A stretch of 64,000 bases of DNA, taken from NCBI RefSeq assembly GCF_009765445.1, contig NZ_WHOY01000031.1, positions 3,207,774-3,271,773 of the forward strand, written 5' to 3'. Positions within the stretch are counted from its first letter, which is position 1, and each line of letters opens with the position of its first letter. Shown piece by piece: positions 15,712 through 24,656 of the stretch. The DNA is from Pantoea sp. BAV 3049 (GTDB lineage: Bacteria; Pseudomonadota; Gammaproteobacteria; Enterobacterales; Enterobacteriaceae). The position numbers were made by a program, and so were the translations under genes. The notes under the pieces were generated by a model. The model worked only from the letters and a program-made list of their open reading frames with translations. It ran no database searches and was not told the origin of the DNA.

Positions 15712-15889
15712 GGCATCTGATTTTGCAGGTGCGGAGTAAGAATACTGCTATTGGGAGTGGGCGGCAAGTAGCGCTTTCTGAAGGTGGATCACAACTTACT
15801 AAAACAACTTGTTATTTCCTGTCTTACAGTGTTTATTAAATCATTCAGCATACTTAGAAGGTTACGAAAATTTATTTCAAGGAGAGAAA
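15712..15889. other. Junction between P4-like remnant and cargo
   Basis: GC content falls sharply here (from about 15780). The stretch should hold the promoter of the first cargo gene: TTGTTA near 15809 is a possible -35 element. A TTG at 15809 opens the same frame as the cargo gene but has no ribosome-binding site. Confidence 0.45.
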
Positions 15890-17152
15890 GTGCATTCTAC
15901 AGAATATGCAATTCAACAAGCTCTTTACGCAGTCGGTACAGCTCCGACACGTAGTGAAGCTCTTGCCAGTTTTGAGGAAAATCAGCATTTATTAAAAGAC
16001 TGGAGGATCCTGTATGCCGACGAGAGTAAAGCAGGACCGCTCTCCCTTAGGCGAGCTCAATTTTCTGAAAAAGGTTTTGTATCAACGTTATTCTCTGGGC
16101 ATTCATTATGGGTTCTGGATCATGATGTCATTTCATCATCAGATACCATGATGTTTCAGGTTGGCTACGGTACTTATATTGATTCTAATGCAGCAAGTTT
16201 TATTCGTTCTTTGGCCTATCGTGAAGAGCCTAAAGAACATCTGTTGAATTTTTGTCGAATGCTTTCAGATTCATTCTCATTCGATGAACTATCCAACATT
16301 AATCCCTATCTTTATTTATGGGAAGCACAAAGAGACAGATCGCCAGAAACGGTAACTGGGATCCGGGAAACAATGGCTGCATTGTTTGCCCTTTCCTGGA
16401 TTAAACAACCCCTGAATGCAGAATGGGGAAAAATGTACAGGAAATTATACCAGGAGCAGGCGGAAGCAGAGGCTGACCGTTTTCTGTATCAATTTTACCT
16501 GAACTTAGATGCCGGTTTAGGAAAGGCGATCGAAGACCAGGTTGACCTACTGGAAGCTATGCTGTTAAGAACGAAGTTAATCGAACTGTCTTCCAAAAGA
16601 TCAGCCCAGAACAAATTGAATGAACTGTTGCAATTCATGCATGATGAATTATCTACCATGATGATTCGCGAATTACTTGTTTGTGCCGACATTCTCTTCC
16701 GTGAAGGAAAATCACAGATGTCACAAAAACTCGATGGCTTACAAAAGAAAAAAAGCCCCTTCGATGAACTGAGAAACTGCGCCAGAGATTTAAATATGCT
16801 CAGGAGCATGGATCAGCTGACAAACTCTATCTCGGATAACACAAATGCTTCATTTTACATCGCCAATTTAATTACATTTGATCGCGATATTATAGATATT
16901 ATCCAGTTAACAGAACTGCGTGCTATTGCTCTACGTCGCTCATCTTCAGACGCATTCCCGATTTATAATCAGCAACTGGATACATGGTTATCAGAGAAAT
17001 TAGGTGAAAAACGCTTGAGCGGCTTAGAAAATATATTCAGGAAGGATGGCTTCGACACACGCTCCAGAGCCAGAAGTCGGAGTAACGTGAAAACAATATT
17101 GCAAGAAGACAGACAAAAACTGGCCTGTCTTATCGAAAGAATCAATAGCTGA
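15890..17152 (+). CDS. Unknown cargo protein upstream of the nuclease-STAND gene
   Basis: I do not recognise this protein. With the GTG start at 15890, preceded by AAGGAG five bases upstream, it has 420 residues; a TTG at 15809 would give 447. It seems cytosolic (no signal or membrane helix). The N-terminal half is mixed alpha/beta and contains HSLWVLDHDVISSSDTMMFQ followed by GTYIDSNAASFIRSL, loosely like the acidic strand-helix starts of PIN-like nucleases (weak). The C-terminal half is mostly helical. Codon use is AT-rich like the next gene. It lies 146 bases before the 1978-residue protein on the same strand, so the two probably belong to one system. Confidence 0.7.
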   Translation: MHSTEYAIQQALYAVGTAPTRSEALASFEENQHLLKDWRILYADESKAGPLSLRRAQFSEKGFVSTLFSGHSLWVLDHDVISSSDTMMFQVGYGTYIDSNAASFIRSLAYREEPKEHLLNFCRMLSDSFSFDELSNINPYLYLWEAQRDRSPETVTGIRETMAALFALSWIKQPLNAEWGKMYRKLYQEQAEAEADRFLYQFYLNLDAGLGKAIEDQVDLLEAMLLRTKLIELSSKRSAQNKLNELLQFMHDELSTMMIRELLVCADILFREGKSQMSQKLDGLQKKKSPFDELRNCARDLNMLRSMDQLTNSISDNTNASFYIANLITFDRDIIDIIQLTELRAIALRRSSSDAFPIYNQQLDTWLSEKLGEKRLSGLENIFRKDGFDTRSRARSRSNVKTILQEDRQKLACLIERINS

Positions 17153-17298
17153 GTGATTTTCTGCTATAAAACACTTTCCTGAAACTCTGGTCATTCAATG
17201 CAGGAAAGTGTTTTCCCCTACATGCGCTATGGCGATAGTGTAATAAAAAATAAGGAGTTATAATCGATACAGCCTAACTGACATAAGGACGATGCTCA

Positions 17299-20200
17299 AT
17301 GTCTGACAGCCTGCTTGTTCGCACCAGTAGAGATGGCGATCAGTTTCATTATCTTTGGGCGGCTCGCCGTGCCCTTCGACTACTGGAACCTCAGTCAACT
17401 CTTGTTGCCCTGACCATTGAAGGGGCATCAACGAAGGAAATGGGCTCTCAGCCAGTGGTTAAGGATGGGGAGGAGCTGATTGATATTGCTGAATATTACG
17501 GCAGTAACGAGCTCGCAACAGCAACAACTGTTCGTTATATGCAGCTAAAGCATTCAACACTGCATCCAGATACTCCATTTCCCCCTAGTGGGTTACAAAA
17601 AACCATCGAAGGTTTTGCCACTCGTTATAAGGCGCTTATACAAAAAATACCGGTAGACACGTTACGCACTAAACTCGAGTTCTGGTTTGTGACGAACCGT
17701 CCAGTCAGTAGCAGCTTCAGTGAAGCTATCAATGATTCCGCGAGCCAACATGTTACACGCCATCCACATGATCTGGCGAAACTTGAGAAATTTACCGGGC
17801 TTCAAGGCGCTGAGCTATCGATGTTCTGCCAGCTTTTACATATAGAAGGTCAGCAAGACGATTTATGGAGTCAGCGGAATATCCTGCTAAGAGAATCAGC
17901 GGGATATCTCCCCGACCTGGATACTGAAGCCCCTCTGAAATTAAAAGAGCTGGTTAACAGAAAAGCGTTAACCGAAAGCGCCGCAAATCCTTCAATTACC
18001 AGAATGGATGTGTTGCGTGCTTTGGGGGTGGATGAAACAGATCTTTTTCCTGCACCCTGTCGTATAGAAAGAATAGAAAATGCCGTCTCAAGAACTCAGG
18101 AGATGACGCTGGTTCAACGTGTTGTTGAAGCATCCGGCGCACCTGTGATCATCCATGCAGATGCTGGTGTGGGGAAATCAATTTTCTCTACTCATATAGG
18201 GGAGCATCTTCCCACTGGTTCAGTTAGCATCTTATACGACTGTTTCGGACTGGGTCAGTACCGTAACGCTTCTTCTTACCGCCACCATCATCGTACGGCA
18301 TTGGTTCAGATGGCTAATGAAATGGCATCTCGTGGTCTCTGTCATCCATTGATCCCAAATGCTAATACTGGCATATCCCAGTATATGCGTGCGTTTCTGT
18401 ATCGCCTTTCTCAGAGCATTTCAATACTCCGGGCCTCTGAGCCCTTGGCCGTATTGTGTATTATTATCGATGCTGCGGACAATGCACAGATGGCGGCGGA
18501 AGAAATCGGTGAAACGCGTTCTTTTATCAAAGATTTAATTAGAGAAAAGCTTCCTGATGGAGTCTGCCTTGTCGCACTTTGCCGACCTTATAGACGGGAA
18601 TTGCTTGATCCACCTCCTGAAGCACTCACATTATCCCTACAAGCTTTTGATCGCGATGAGACAGCCGCTCATCTTCACCAAAAGTTTCCAGATGCCAGCG
18701 AAAGTGATGTTGACGAGTTCCATCGTCTGAGTTCTTGCAATCCCCGGGTTCAGGCTCTGTCATTATCACAAAATCTTCCACTGAACGACACACTGAGACT
18801 TTTGGGGCCAAATCCCAAAACGGTAGAAGATACTATTGGTGAAGTGCTGGAAAAATCCATTGCACGCTTACGTGATACAGCCGGAATATCTGAACGTGCT
18901 CAAATTGATACGATTTGTTCCGCACTGGCAATATTGCGTCCATTAATTCCATTATCTGTGCTATCTGCCATTTCCGGAGTAGCTGGTTCTGCTATTAAAA
19001 GTTTCGCAATTGATCTGGGACGTCCATTAATCGTTAGTGGCGAGACTATTCAGTTCTTTGATGAACCGGCCGAAACATGGTTTCAGAGGCGCTTTCGGCC
19101 ATCGGCCGCTGCTCTGCATCAGTTTATTACTAAACTGAGACCACTGACAAAAGATAGTTCCTATGCAGCATCTGTTTTACCTGCATTGATGCTGGAAGGA
19201 AACCAGCTTTCTGAACTGATCGAGCTAGCGATATCCTCACAAGCTCTGCCTGAAACCAGCCCGGTTGAACGCAGGGACATAGAACTTCAAAGATTGCAGT
19301 TTGCGTTAAAAGCAGCCTTACGCACAGGTCGATACCAGGATGCGGCTAAACTGGCACTGAAAGCAGGTGGAGAATGCGCAGGAGACAAGAGGCAAAGAGT
19401 CCTGTTGAGGGACAATATCGATCTGGCAGCAAAATTTGTGGGAAGCAACGGCGTTCAGGAACTGGTTTCCCGTAACGCATTTCCAGATACTGGCTGGCCT
19501 GGTTCCAGAAATGCTTATTATGCCGCAATACTTTCCGAATATCCTGAACTCTCAGGAGAAGCCCGCAGTCGCCTTCGACTCACCATGGAGTGGTTAACAA
19601 ACTGGAGTCAACTACCAGATGATGAGCGGAGCAGGCAAAATGTTACCGATCAGGACAGAGCGGCAATGCTCATTGCCTGCCTAAATATTCATGGCGCGGA
19701 AGCGGCAGCAAGGGAGCTCAGAAGGTGGCGGCCTCGAGAACTGTCTTTTGACGCTGGAAGAATTGTCGCCATGCAGTTACTGGCCCACGCCCGTTATGAT
19801 GAACTTGATCAGTTGGCTATTGCGGCAGGAAACGATATCAGCCTAGTCATGGGAATTGTACTGGAAGCAAGAAAACTTCACCGTCCAGTCGCTGAACAGG
19901 CAATCAGAAGAACCTGGCGCTTGGTAAAAAGTCCGCGAGTCACTATTAAAGGCAGAAACAGCATACATGACCAGACAATATCTGCTATCACTGGCATGGT
20001 TGAAATGGCACTTAGACAATCTGTTTGTACAGAGACAGAAGCTCTCCAATTGCTGGATCGTTATTTACCAAAGGTTCCCCCTCATGTTCTGACCTCTCAA
20101 TATAGTAAAGAAAGAGTTGCTTACGTCCGGGCATACGCTCTTCAGGCAAATCTGATGGGCACTCAATTAACTCTAAGTGATTTAGCCTCAGCCGAGGTCA

Positions 20201-23200
20201 AAAAAGAACTAATTGCTGGAAAAACCCATAGCGAATCTGATGATCTGCGTCGACTGAAACAATACAGCGGAGTATTAATCCCTTGGTACAATTTACGGGC
20301 CAAAGTAATTCTTGGTCAAACTGAGAAGGCAGACTTAGAAAATGAACTTAGCGATACACAAAAACAATCGACTGCTATTAAGGGCTACTCTTACTCTGAA
20401 CATTCATTAGCATCAAATGAAATTGCAAATGTATGGTTTGATATTCTGATCGAAGCAGGCAATGCCTCAAGAGACGACTTGGAAAACATCATCAAATGGA
20501 GTCAACATAAAGGGAATAGAATATTCACACCAACGCTTCACCGTTTCAGTTCTGTATGTGCAGAGATTTCAGGGCTTGAAGAGCTTTCATATCACTTCGC
20601 AGAACTCGCCTTATCCTTATGGAGGGATGAGCACTCTGATGCTCAGGTCAAAGCTGACGGCTATATAGACCTTTCCCGTTCACTCATTTCACTTGATGAA
20701 CCAGAAGCTAAAGAATACTTTAACCAAGCGATTGAAGTTACAAATAAGTTGGGAGATGAAAATTTAAGTCGATGGGAAGCGATACTTGATCTTGCTGAAG
20801 ATATTGCTGGTAAAGCGCAAGTTCCTCCTGAAATTTCCTATAAACTTGCTCGATGTGCGGAATTAACCAGAGAATATGTTGATCGTGATAAACACTTTGC
20901 GTGGAGTGATACTGTTGAGATTTTGGCTGAGTTATGTCCATCTTCAGCCATAGCAATAATAAGTCGTTGGCGTGACCGTACATTTGGCGATCACAGAGAT
21001 ATACTGGCATGGACCATTGAAAAACTTGTAAAGAAAAATAAAATTAACGCACTCGATGCACTTCCTTTCATTACATTTGAGAATGGTTGGCATAAATGCG
21101 ACTTGCTTGACTCAGTTTTATCCTCGTGTACTAATGGCGAAGATAAGATTGCGGCATTCGAAGTGGTTTACCACTATACAAAATTTGACGTACAAAATAT
21201 CCAAAATCTTAAAAAGCTGGATGCTATTGCTACATCATTAGGTATTGAACACTCAGAGTTGAAAGAAAAAATCTCACTTCTGCAGCGTACTGAGGCGACT
21301 TCAAAAAAAACCAGTCTCTCTCCGAATGATAGTGAGCGAGATCATGCCCAGGAGTGGAATTCAGTTTTTAAGGATTGTGATTTATCGTCTATTGAGGGTG
21401 TTAATGCTGCATACGAAAAATTTCGTAGCAATCCTGAACTCTATTCCAAAGAAACTTTCATTAAAAAAGCAATAAGCCGAGTTCATACGGGGAAAGAATG
21501 TAGTTTTATCGCAGCTGTTAGTGCCATGTCTCACTGGGGGCTTTATGATGTCAAATATATTTTTGAATCTATACCTGATGAATGGGCATCTCGTTTAAGC
21601 ATTAAAACCGCCCTGGTAGGTTTAATAAAAGAGTATTGCCAACGTTTCTGTATGCGGATAGGAAAAAGTCGTTTTTACGAGATTTTCCCCTTCGGTTTGG
21701 CCAGCAGGCTTTCTGGTATAAGTGAAAAAGAGATTTTCGGTATTGTCCTGGAGGCTATTGCAGAATCACCAGAGCCCGCAAATGCTGACCGTTTGTTTAG
21801 CCTTCCAGGCCTTCTTGTTAGTAAACTGAAGAGTAATGAAGCGTTAAATGTATTATCTTATGCCCTGGATTTATTCGACGAGGTGCTAAAAGATGAGGAT
21901 GGTGACGGCCCATGGAACGATACATTATCTCCGCCAACTCATGTAGAGGATTCACTTGCAGGCTATATTTGGGCGCGGCTGGGTTCTCCGGAGGCGGAAA
22001 TGCGCTGGCAGGCAGCACATGCGGTTCTGGCACTATGTCGAATGAATCGTACACGCGTTGTACAGGGAATTTTTCGGCACTCTATAAATGCTACTACATC
22101 ACCTTTTTGTGATAGCACTCTACCCTTTTATATCCTTCATGCTCAATTATGGTTGATGATTGCTGCGGCAAGGGCTTCATTGGACAATGGAAAAGAACTG
22201 ATTCCCAATATCGATTATTTCTACCGTTACGCCACCACTGATCAACCACACGTATTAATTCGTCTTTTTGCTGCCAGAACATTACTTGCGCTGCATGATG
22301 ACGGGATTATAACCATCTCAAATCAGGAAAGAGACAAACTCCGAAATATAAACCAGTCAATAACTTTTCCAGTGATTGATGATATAGAAGCTTCTAGTTG
22401 TGAAGACTCATATAGTTTTGGTATCGACTTCGGCCCATACTGGTTAGAACCTCTGGGCCGTTGTTTCGGCGTATCTCAAAAACAGTTAGAACCTGAAATG
22501 CTTCGCATTATTCGCGATGATCTTGGTTATAAAGGCAGCCGCAACTGGGATGAGGATGAGCGTAATAAACGACGCTACTATCAGGACAGAGATAACCATC
22601 ACAGCCATGGTTCCTATCCACGTGTTGATGATTACCATTTTTACCTGTCATACCATGCGATGTTTATGACAGCCGGTAAGCTATTAGCAACAAAACCTCA
22701 AGTAGCCAGCCGCTACGATGATGTTGAGGATGTTTTCCAGGACTGGTTAAGAAGGCATGATATTTCTCGGAACGATAATCGTTGGCTCGCAGATCGGAGA
22801 GATATACAGCCCAAAGAGCGTTCCAGTTGGCTTAATGGCATTTCTGATAATCGGAATGAATGGCTAGCGTCAATTTCTGAAAATGTATTTAACGAAGCAC
22901 TATACCCCAACACCGAGCTATTAACGGTATGGGGACATTGGTCTAACGTTTGTTCAGATCGAAAAGAATCTATTGCTGTCCATTCTGCGTTAGTATCACC
23001 GGAGCGATCTTTATCGCTCCTCAGAGCATTACAAACAACGAAAAACGTATATGACTATAAAATCCCTGATGCTGGGGATAGTCTTGAGATAGATCATGCA
23101 TACTACAAGCTAAAAGGATGGATTAAAGATATTACTGAATATTATGGGATTGATGAGTTTGATCCCTGGGCCGGTAATGTAAGGTTTCCAATCCCAGAAC

Positions 23201-23235
23201 CAGCCTCATTTGTTATTGGGTCCAAAAATGGCTAA
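17299..23235 (+). CDS. Very large nuclease-STAND NTPase (Avs/Cap4-like, probable antiphage sensor)
   Basis: A 1978-residue cytosolic protein in three parts. Residues about 10-150 look like a PD-(D/E)XK nuclease of the DUF4297/Cap4 type: DGDQFHYLWAARRALRLL, then E41 (LTIEG), D62 (LIDIAEY) and Q82-x-K84 (MQLKH), then LEFWFVTNR. Residues about 255-640 are a P-loop NTPase of the STAND class: Walker A HADAGVGKS (286-294), Walker B LCIIIDAAD (386-394) and a sensor-like VALCRPYR. Residues about 640-1978 are long helical repeats likely to recognise a ligand. This matches the plan of Avs proteins, which bind conserved phage proteins, oligomerise and switch on a DNA nuclease. It has a clear ATG, low GC and an island location. 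Assignment to Avs is inference; a new subtype is possible. Confidence 0.85.
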   Translation: MSDSLLVRTSRDGDQFHYLWAARRALRLLEPQSTLVALTIEGASTKEMGSQPVVKDGEELIDIAEYYGSNELATATTVRYMQLKHSTLHPDTPFPPSGLQKTIEGFATRYKALIQKIPVDTLRTKLEFWFVTNRPVSSSFSEAINDSASQHVTRHPHDLAKLEKFTGLQGAELSMFCQLLHIEGQQDDLWSQRNILLRESAGYLPDLDTEAPLKLKELVNRKALTESAANPSITRMDVLRALGVDETDLFPAPCRIERIENAVSRTQEMTLVQRVVEASGAPVIIHADAGVGKSIFSTHIGEHLPTGSVSILYDCFGLGQYRNASSYRHHHRTALVQMANEMASRGLCHPLIPNANTGISQYMRAFLYRLSQSISILRASEPLAVLCIIIDAADNAQMAAEEIGETRSFIKDLIREKLPDGVCLVALCRPYRRELLDPPPEALTLSLQAFDRDETAAHLHQKFPDASESDVDEFHRLSSCNPRVQALSLSQNLPLNDTLRLLGPNPKTVEDTIGEVLEKSIARLRDTAGISERAQIDTICSALAILRPLIPLSVLSAISGVAGSAIKSFAIDLGRPLIVSGETIQFFDEPAETWFQRRFRPSAAALHQFITKLRPLTKDSSYAASVLPALMLEGNQLSELIELAISSQALPETSPVERRDIELQRLQFALKAALRTGRYQDAAKLALKAGGECAGDKRQRVLLRDNIDLAAKFVGSNGVQELVSRNAFPDTGWPGSRNAYYAAILSEYPELSGEARSRLRLTMEWLTNWSQLPDDERSRQNVTDQDRAAMLIACLNIHGAEAAARELRRWRPRELSFDAGRIVAMQLLAHARYDELDQLAIAAGNDISLVMGIVLEARKLHRPVAEQAIRRTWRLVKSPRVTIKGRNSIHDQTISAITGMVEMALRQSVCTETEALQLLDRYLPKVPPHVLTSQYSKERVAYVRAYALQANLMGTQLTLSDLASAEVKKELIAGKTHSESDDLRRLKQYSGVLIPWYNLRAKVILGQTEKADLENELSDTQKQSTAIKGYSYSEHSLASNEIANVWFDILIEAGNASRDDLENIIKWSQHKGNRIFTPTLHRFSSVCAEISGLEELSYHFAELALSLWRDEHSDAQVKADGYIDLSRSLISLDEPEAKEYFNQAIEVTNKLGDENLSRWEAILDLAEDIAGKAQVPPEISYKLARCAELTREYVDRDKHFAWSDTVEILAELCPSSAIAIISRWRDRTFGDHRDILAWTIEKLVKKNKINALDALPFITFENGWHKCDLLDSVLSSCTNGEDKIAAFEVVYHYTKFDVQNIQNLKKLDAIATSLGIEHSELKEKISLLQRTEATSKKTSLSPNDSERDHAQEWNSVFKDCDLSSIEGVNAAYEKFRSNPELYSKETFIKKAISRVHTGKECSFIAAVSAMSHWGLYDVKYIFESIPDEWASRLSIKTALVGLIKEYCQRFCMRIGKSRFYEIFPFGLASRLSGISEKEIFGIVLEAIAESPEPANADRLFSLPGLLVSKLKSNEALNVLSYALDLFDEVLKDEDGDGPWNDTLSPPTHVEDSLAGYIWARLGSPEAEMRWQAAHAVLALCRMNRTRVVQGIFRHSINATTSPFCDSTLPFYILHAQLWLMIAAARASLDNGKELIPNIDYFYRYATTDQPHVLIRLFAARTLLALHDDGIITISNQERDKLRNINQSITFPVIDDIEASSCEDSYSFGIDFGPYWLEPLGRCFGVSQKQLEPEMLRIIRDDLGYKGSRNWDEDERNKRRYYQDRDNHHSHGSYPRVDDYHFYLSYHAMFMTAGKLLATKPQVASRYDDVEDVFQDWLRRHDISRNDNRWLADRRDIQPKERSSWLNGISDNRNEWLASISENVFNEALYPNTELLTVWGHWSNVCSDRKESIAVHSALVSPERSLSLLRALQTTKNVYDYKIPDAGDSLEIDHAYYKLKGWIKDITEYYGIDEFDPWAGNVRFPIPEPASFVIGSKNG

Positions 23236-23330
23236 CCGCCGCTAAGGATATTGATTCTGCAGCAAAAATACTGATTGATTACTGTTTATCGTTAGCAGCA
23301 GAGAATGCTATCGATAAATCCCAAGAATGG

Positions 23331-23582
23331 GTGAAGTTAGCACAGAAAGCTGGATTGGACGAAGATGTTGATCTGCTTGAAATTCGTATCTTTCAGTTAC
23401 GAGGTAATCCGGCCAATACAGACAATCCCAATAATGCGCAACGGAGAATACTGGAAAAAAGGCAAAAAAGGCTTGACGCTTTTCTCTTATTGGGCTCCCA
23501 GTTAAACGAACAACTCGAATCTCAGCTTGAAGCCTTACCAGCAATTGAGGATGAGCCAACGGATAACGACGAAGACTTTTGA
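23331..23582 (+). CDS. Short frame overlapping the end of the STAND gene (start unclear)
   Basis: An 83-codon frame from a GTG at 23331 to TGA at 23580-23582, but the same frame is open without an ATG back to 23178, inside the last part of the STAND gene. Upstream residues read WLTAAKDIDSAAKILIDYCL, then SQEWVKLAQKAGLDEDVDLL and RRILEKRQKRLDAFLLLGSQ, a coherent helical protein with an acidic tail. No start codon in it has a good ribosome-binding site. It may be a separate small gene starting at CTG or GTG, or the shifted C-terminal part of the STAND protein (a frameshift near the AAAAA at 23224-23228 would fuse them). I do not recognise the sequence. Confidence 0.5.
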   Translation: MKLAQKAGLDEDVDLLEIRIFQLRGNPANTDNPNNAQRRILEKRQKRLDAFLLLGSQLNEQLESQLEALPAIEDEPTDNDEDF

Positions 23583-23684
23583 TATGACTTGCTTTAGCGC
23601 TGGGGACGGCTCACAAGACAGACCACATAACAGCCTAACCCAAGACTTTTCTACTGTTCCTAATGTTTATTAAAAGGAGTTTTT

Positions 23685-24365
23685 ATGTCAATTTCCAGAT
23701 TTCTAATCGAAAATAATGGTTCAAATCAAGATAATATAAAAATAGCCTTAAGTAAGGCCTACCATCTATGCAAAGAAGCGGGACTTCAACGAGTATCTCT
23801 GCTATTTCCTGCGAAAGGAACGTTTTCTCATTCTGATATAGCAACATTCCTTGGAACCCAAGCAACAAAGGCATTGATAAAAGGTCAAACCGTCGATCTA
23901 GGTAACAAGGTTCGGCTAGAGTTTAATACCCCTAAAAATTTTCCAATATATGGAAATCATGACATCGTATTAGCTACATATTTAACAGATAAAGACATGG
24001 ATATTGTTGATAGTATTCAAAACATCAATAGTATCGTCTTTTTACCTTGGTCAGAGGAGGAAGGTAAACGATGGCTATCTACATGGGAGCCTGAAATAGT
24101 TGGCCCATCTACTTGGAAAATCCTAAAACCAGAATTGCCAGACCCTATTGGTAATGAAATTTTAAGACTCGGTCGCTGCATCAACATGTCAACAGGGCTT
24201 AGCCACCCATCTGATAAAGACAGGGCAAAACGAATTTTTGCTGGCCTGAAAAAGCAAGGACTTAAAGCATCTGAAGAAGCAATCAGACAATTTGCAGTCA
24301 ACAATGGCTGGGCCCCAGTCAGAGCGCAGGAGCTAGCTAGTTTTGCCAAGAAATATGTGGGGTAA
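23685..24365 (+). CDS. Unknown 226-aa cargo protein
   Basis: I do not recognise a named family. AAGGAG lies about six bases before the ATG. The first 130 residues look like an alpha/beta fold (LSKAYHLCKEAGLQRVSLLF, then HDIVLATYLTDKDMDIVDSI, IVFLPWSEEE). The C-terminal 60 residues form a helical module starting with GLSHPSDKDRAKRIF and ending GWAPVRAQELASFAKKY. Similar NxSTGLxHPSDK modules occur in uncharacterised proteins near defence genes (memory, uncertain). It is the last gene before attR, so it belongs to the cargo and is likely a partner of the STAND protein. Confidence 0.75.
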   Translation: MSISRFLIENNGSNQDNIKIALSKAYHLCKEAGLQRVSLLFPAKGTFSHSDIATFLGTQATKALIKGQTVDLGNKVRLEFNTPKNFPIYGNHDIVLATYLTDKDMDIVDSIQNINSIVFLPWSEEEGKRWLSTWEPEIVGPSTWKILKPELPDPIGNEILRLGRCINMSTGLSHPSDKDRAKRIFAGLKKQGLKASEEAIRQFAVNNGWAPVRAQELASFAKKYVG

Positions 24366-24390
24366 ATTTATCTGTTTTTCATTGCATTCC

Positions 24391-24412
24391 ATTGGTGGTC
24401 ATTTTGGTGGTC
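24391..24412 (+). repeat. Putative integrase arm-type sites, right end
   Basis: ATTGGTGGTC (24391-24400) and TTGGTGGTC (24404-24412) repeat the sequence found near the left core (10525-10546). They lie about 60-80 bases inside attR. Confidence 0.6.
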
Positions 24413-24472
24413 TTGACAATCCCGATTTTTATGTTTAGCTTAGTAATCAGCCAGTTAATGGCAAAGGCGATC

Positions 24473-24488
24473 CCAGTCAGAGGAGCCA
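24473..24488 (+). repeat. attR core
   Basis: Exact second copy of the 16-base tRNA-Asn 3' end (CCAGTCAGAGGAGCCA). It marks the right boundary of the island. Confidence 0.92.
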
Positions 24489-24496
24489 TATTAGAG

Positions 24497-24530
24497 AAGC
24501 CCGCTCAGGATTACCTGAGCGGGCTTTTTG
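24497..24530 (+). terminator. Displaced tRNA-Asn terminator
   Basis: Strong hairpin AAGCCCGCTCAGG/CCTGAGCGGGCTT followed by TTTTT, nine bases beyond attR. Before integration it would have stood right behind tRNA-Asn. It is now separated from that gene by 14 kb and instead closes the island cargo. Confidence 0.85.
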
Positions 24531-24656
24531 CATCTGAAAAATCGGGGAATGGAAGGAGCAATCCACTTAAAAACAGGGGTGGCGCAGGTTTACAGCAATG
24601 TTGTAGTGGGTATCACAAAATATTCCCAGGAACCGCCTGGCTCCCGGGCAGCAAAA

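Larger units (their letters stand above)
10400..24488. mobile_element. 14.1-kb integrative island in tRNA-Asn (P4-like, defence-type cargo)
   Basis: The element runs from the 16-bp core repeat in the tRNA 3' end (10400-10415) to its second copy (24473-24488). Next to the tRNA is a P4-type tyrosine integrase. Further in are a second, internally deleted integrase, a toxin-antitoxin pair, remnants of P4-like early genes with an antisense-RNA control region, and a large AT-rich cargo block with a nuclease-STAND protein. No P4 replication gene (alpha), no psu/delta/sid genes and no capsid genes were found, so it is either a degraded satellite or a minimal island. Flanking chromosomal genes are ordinary enteric genes. 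Confidence 0.88.
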
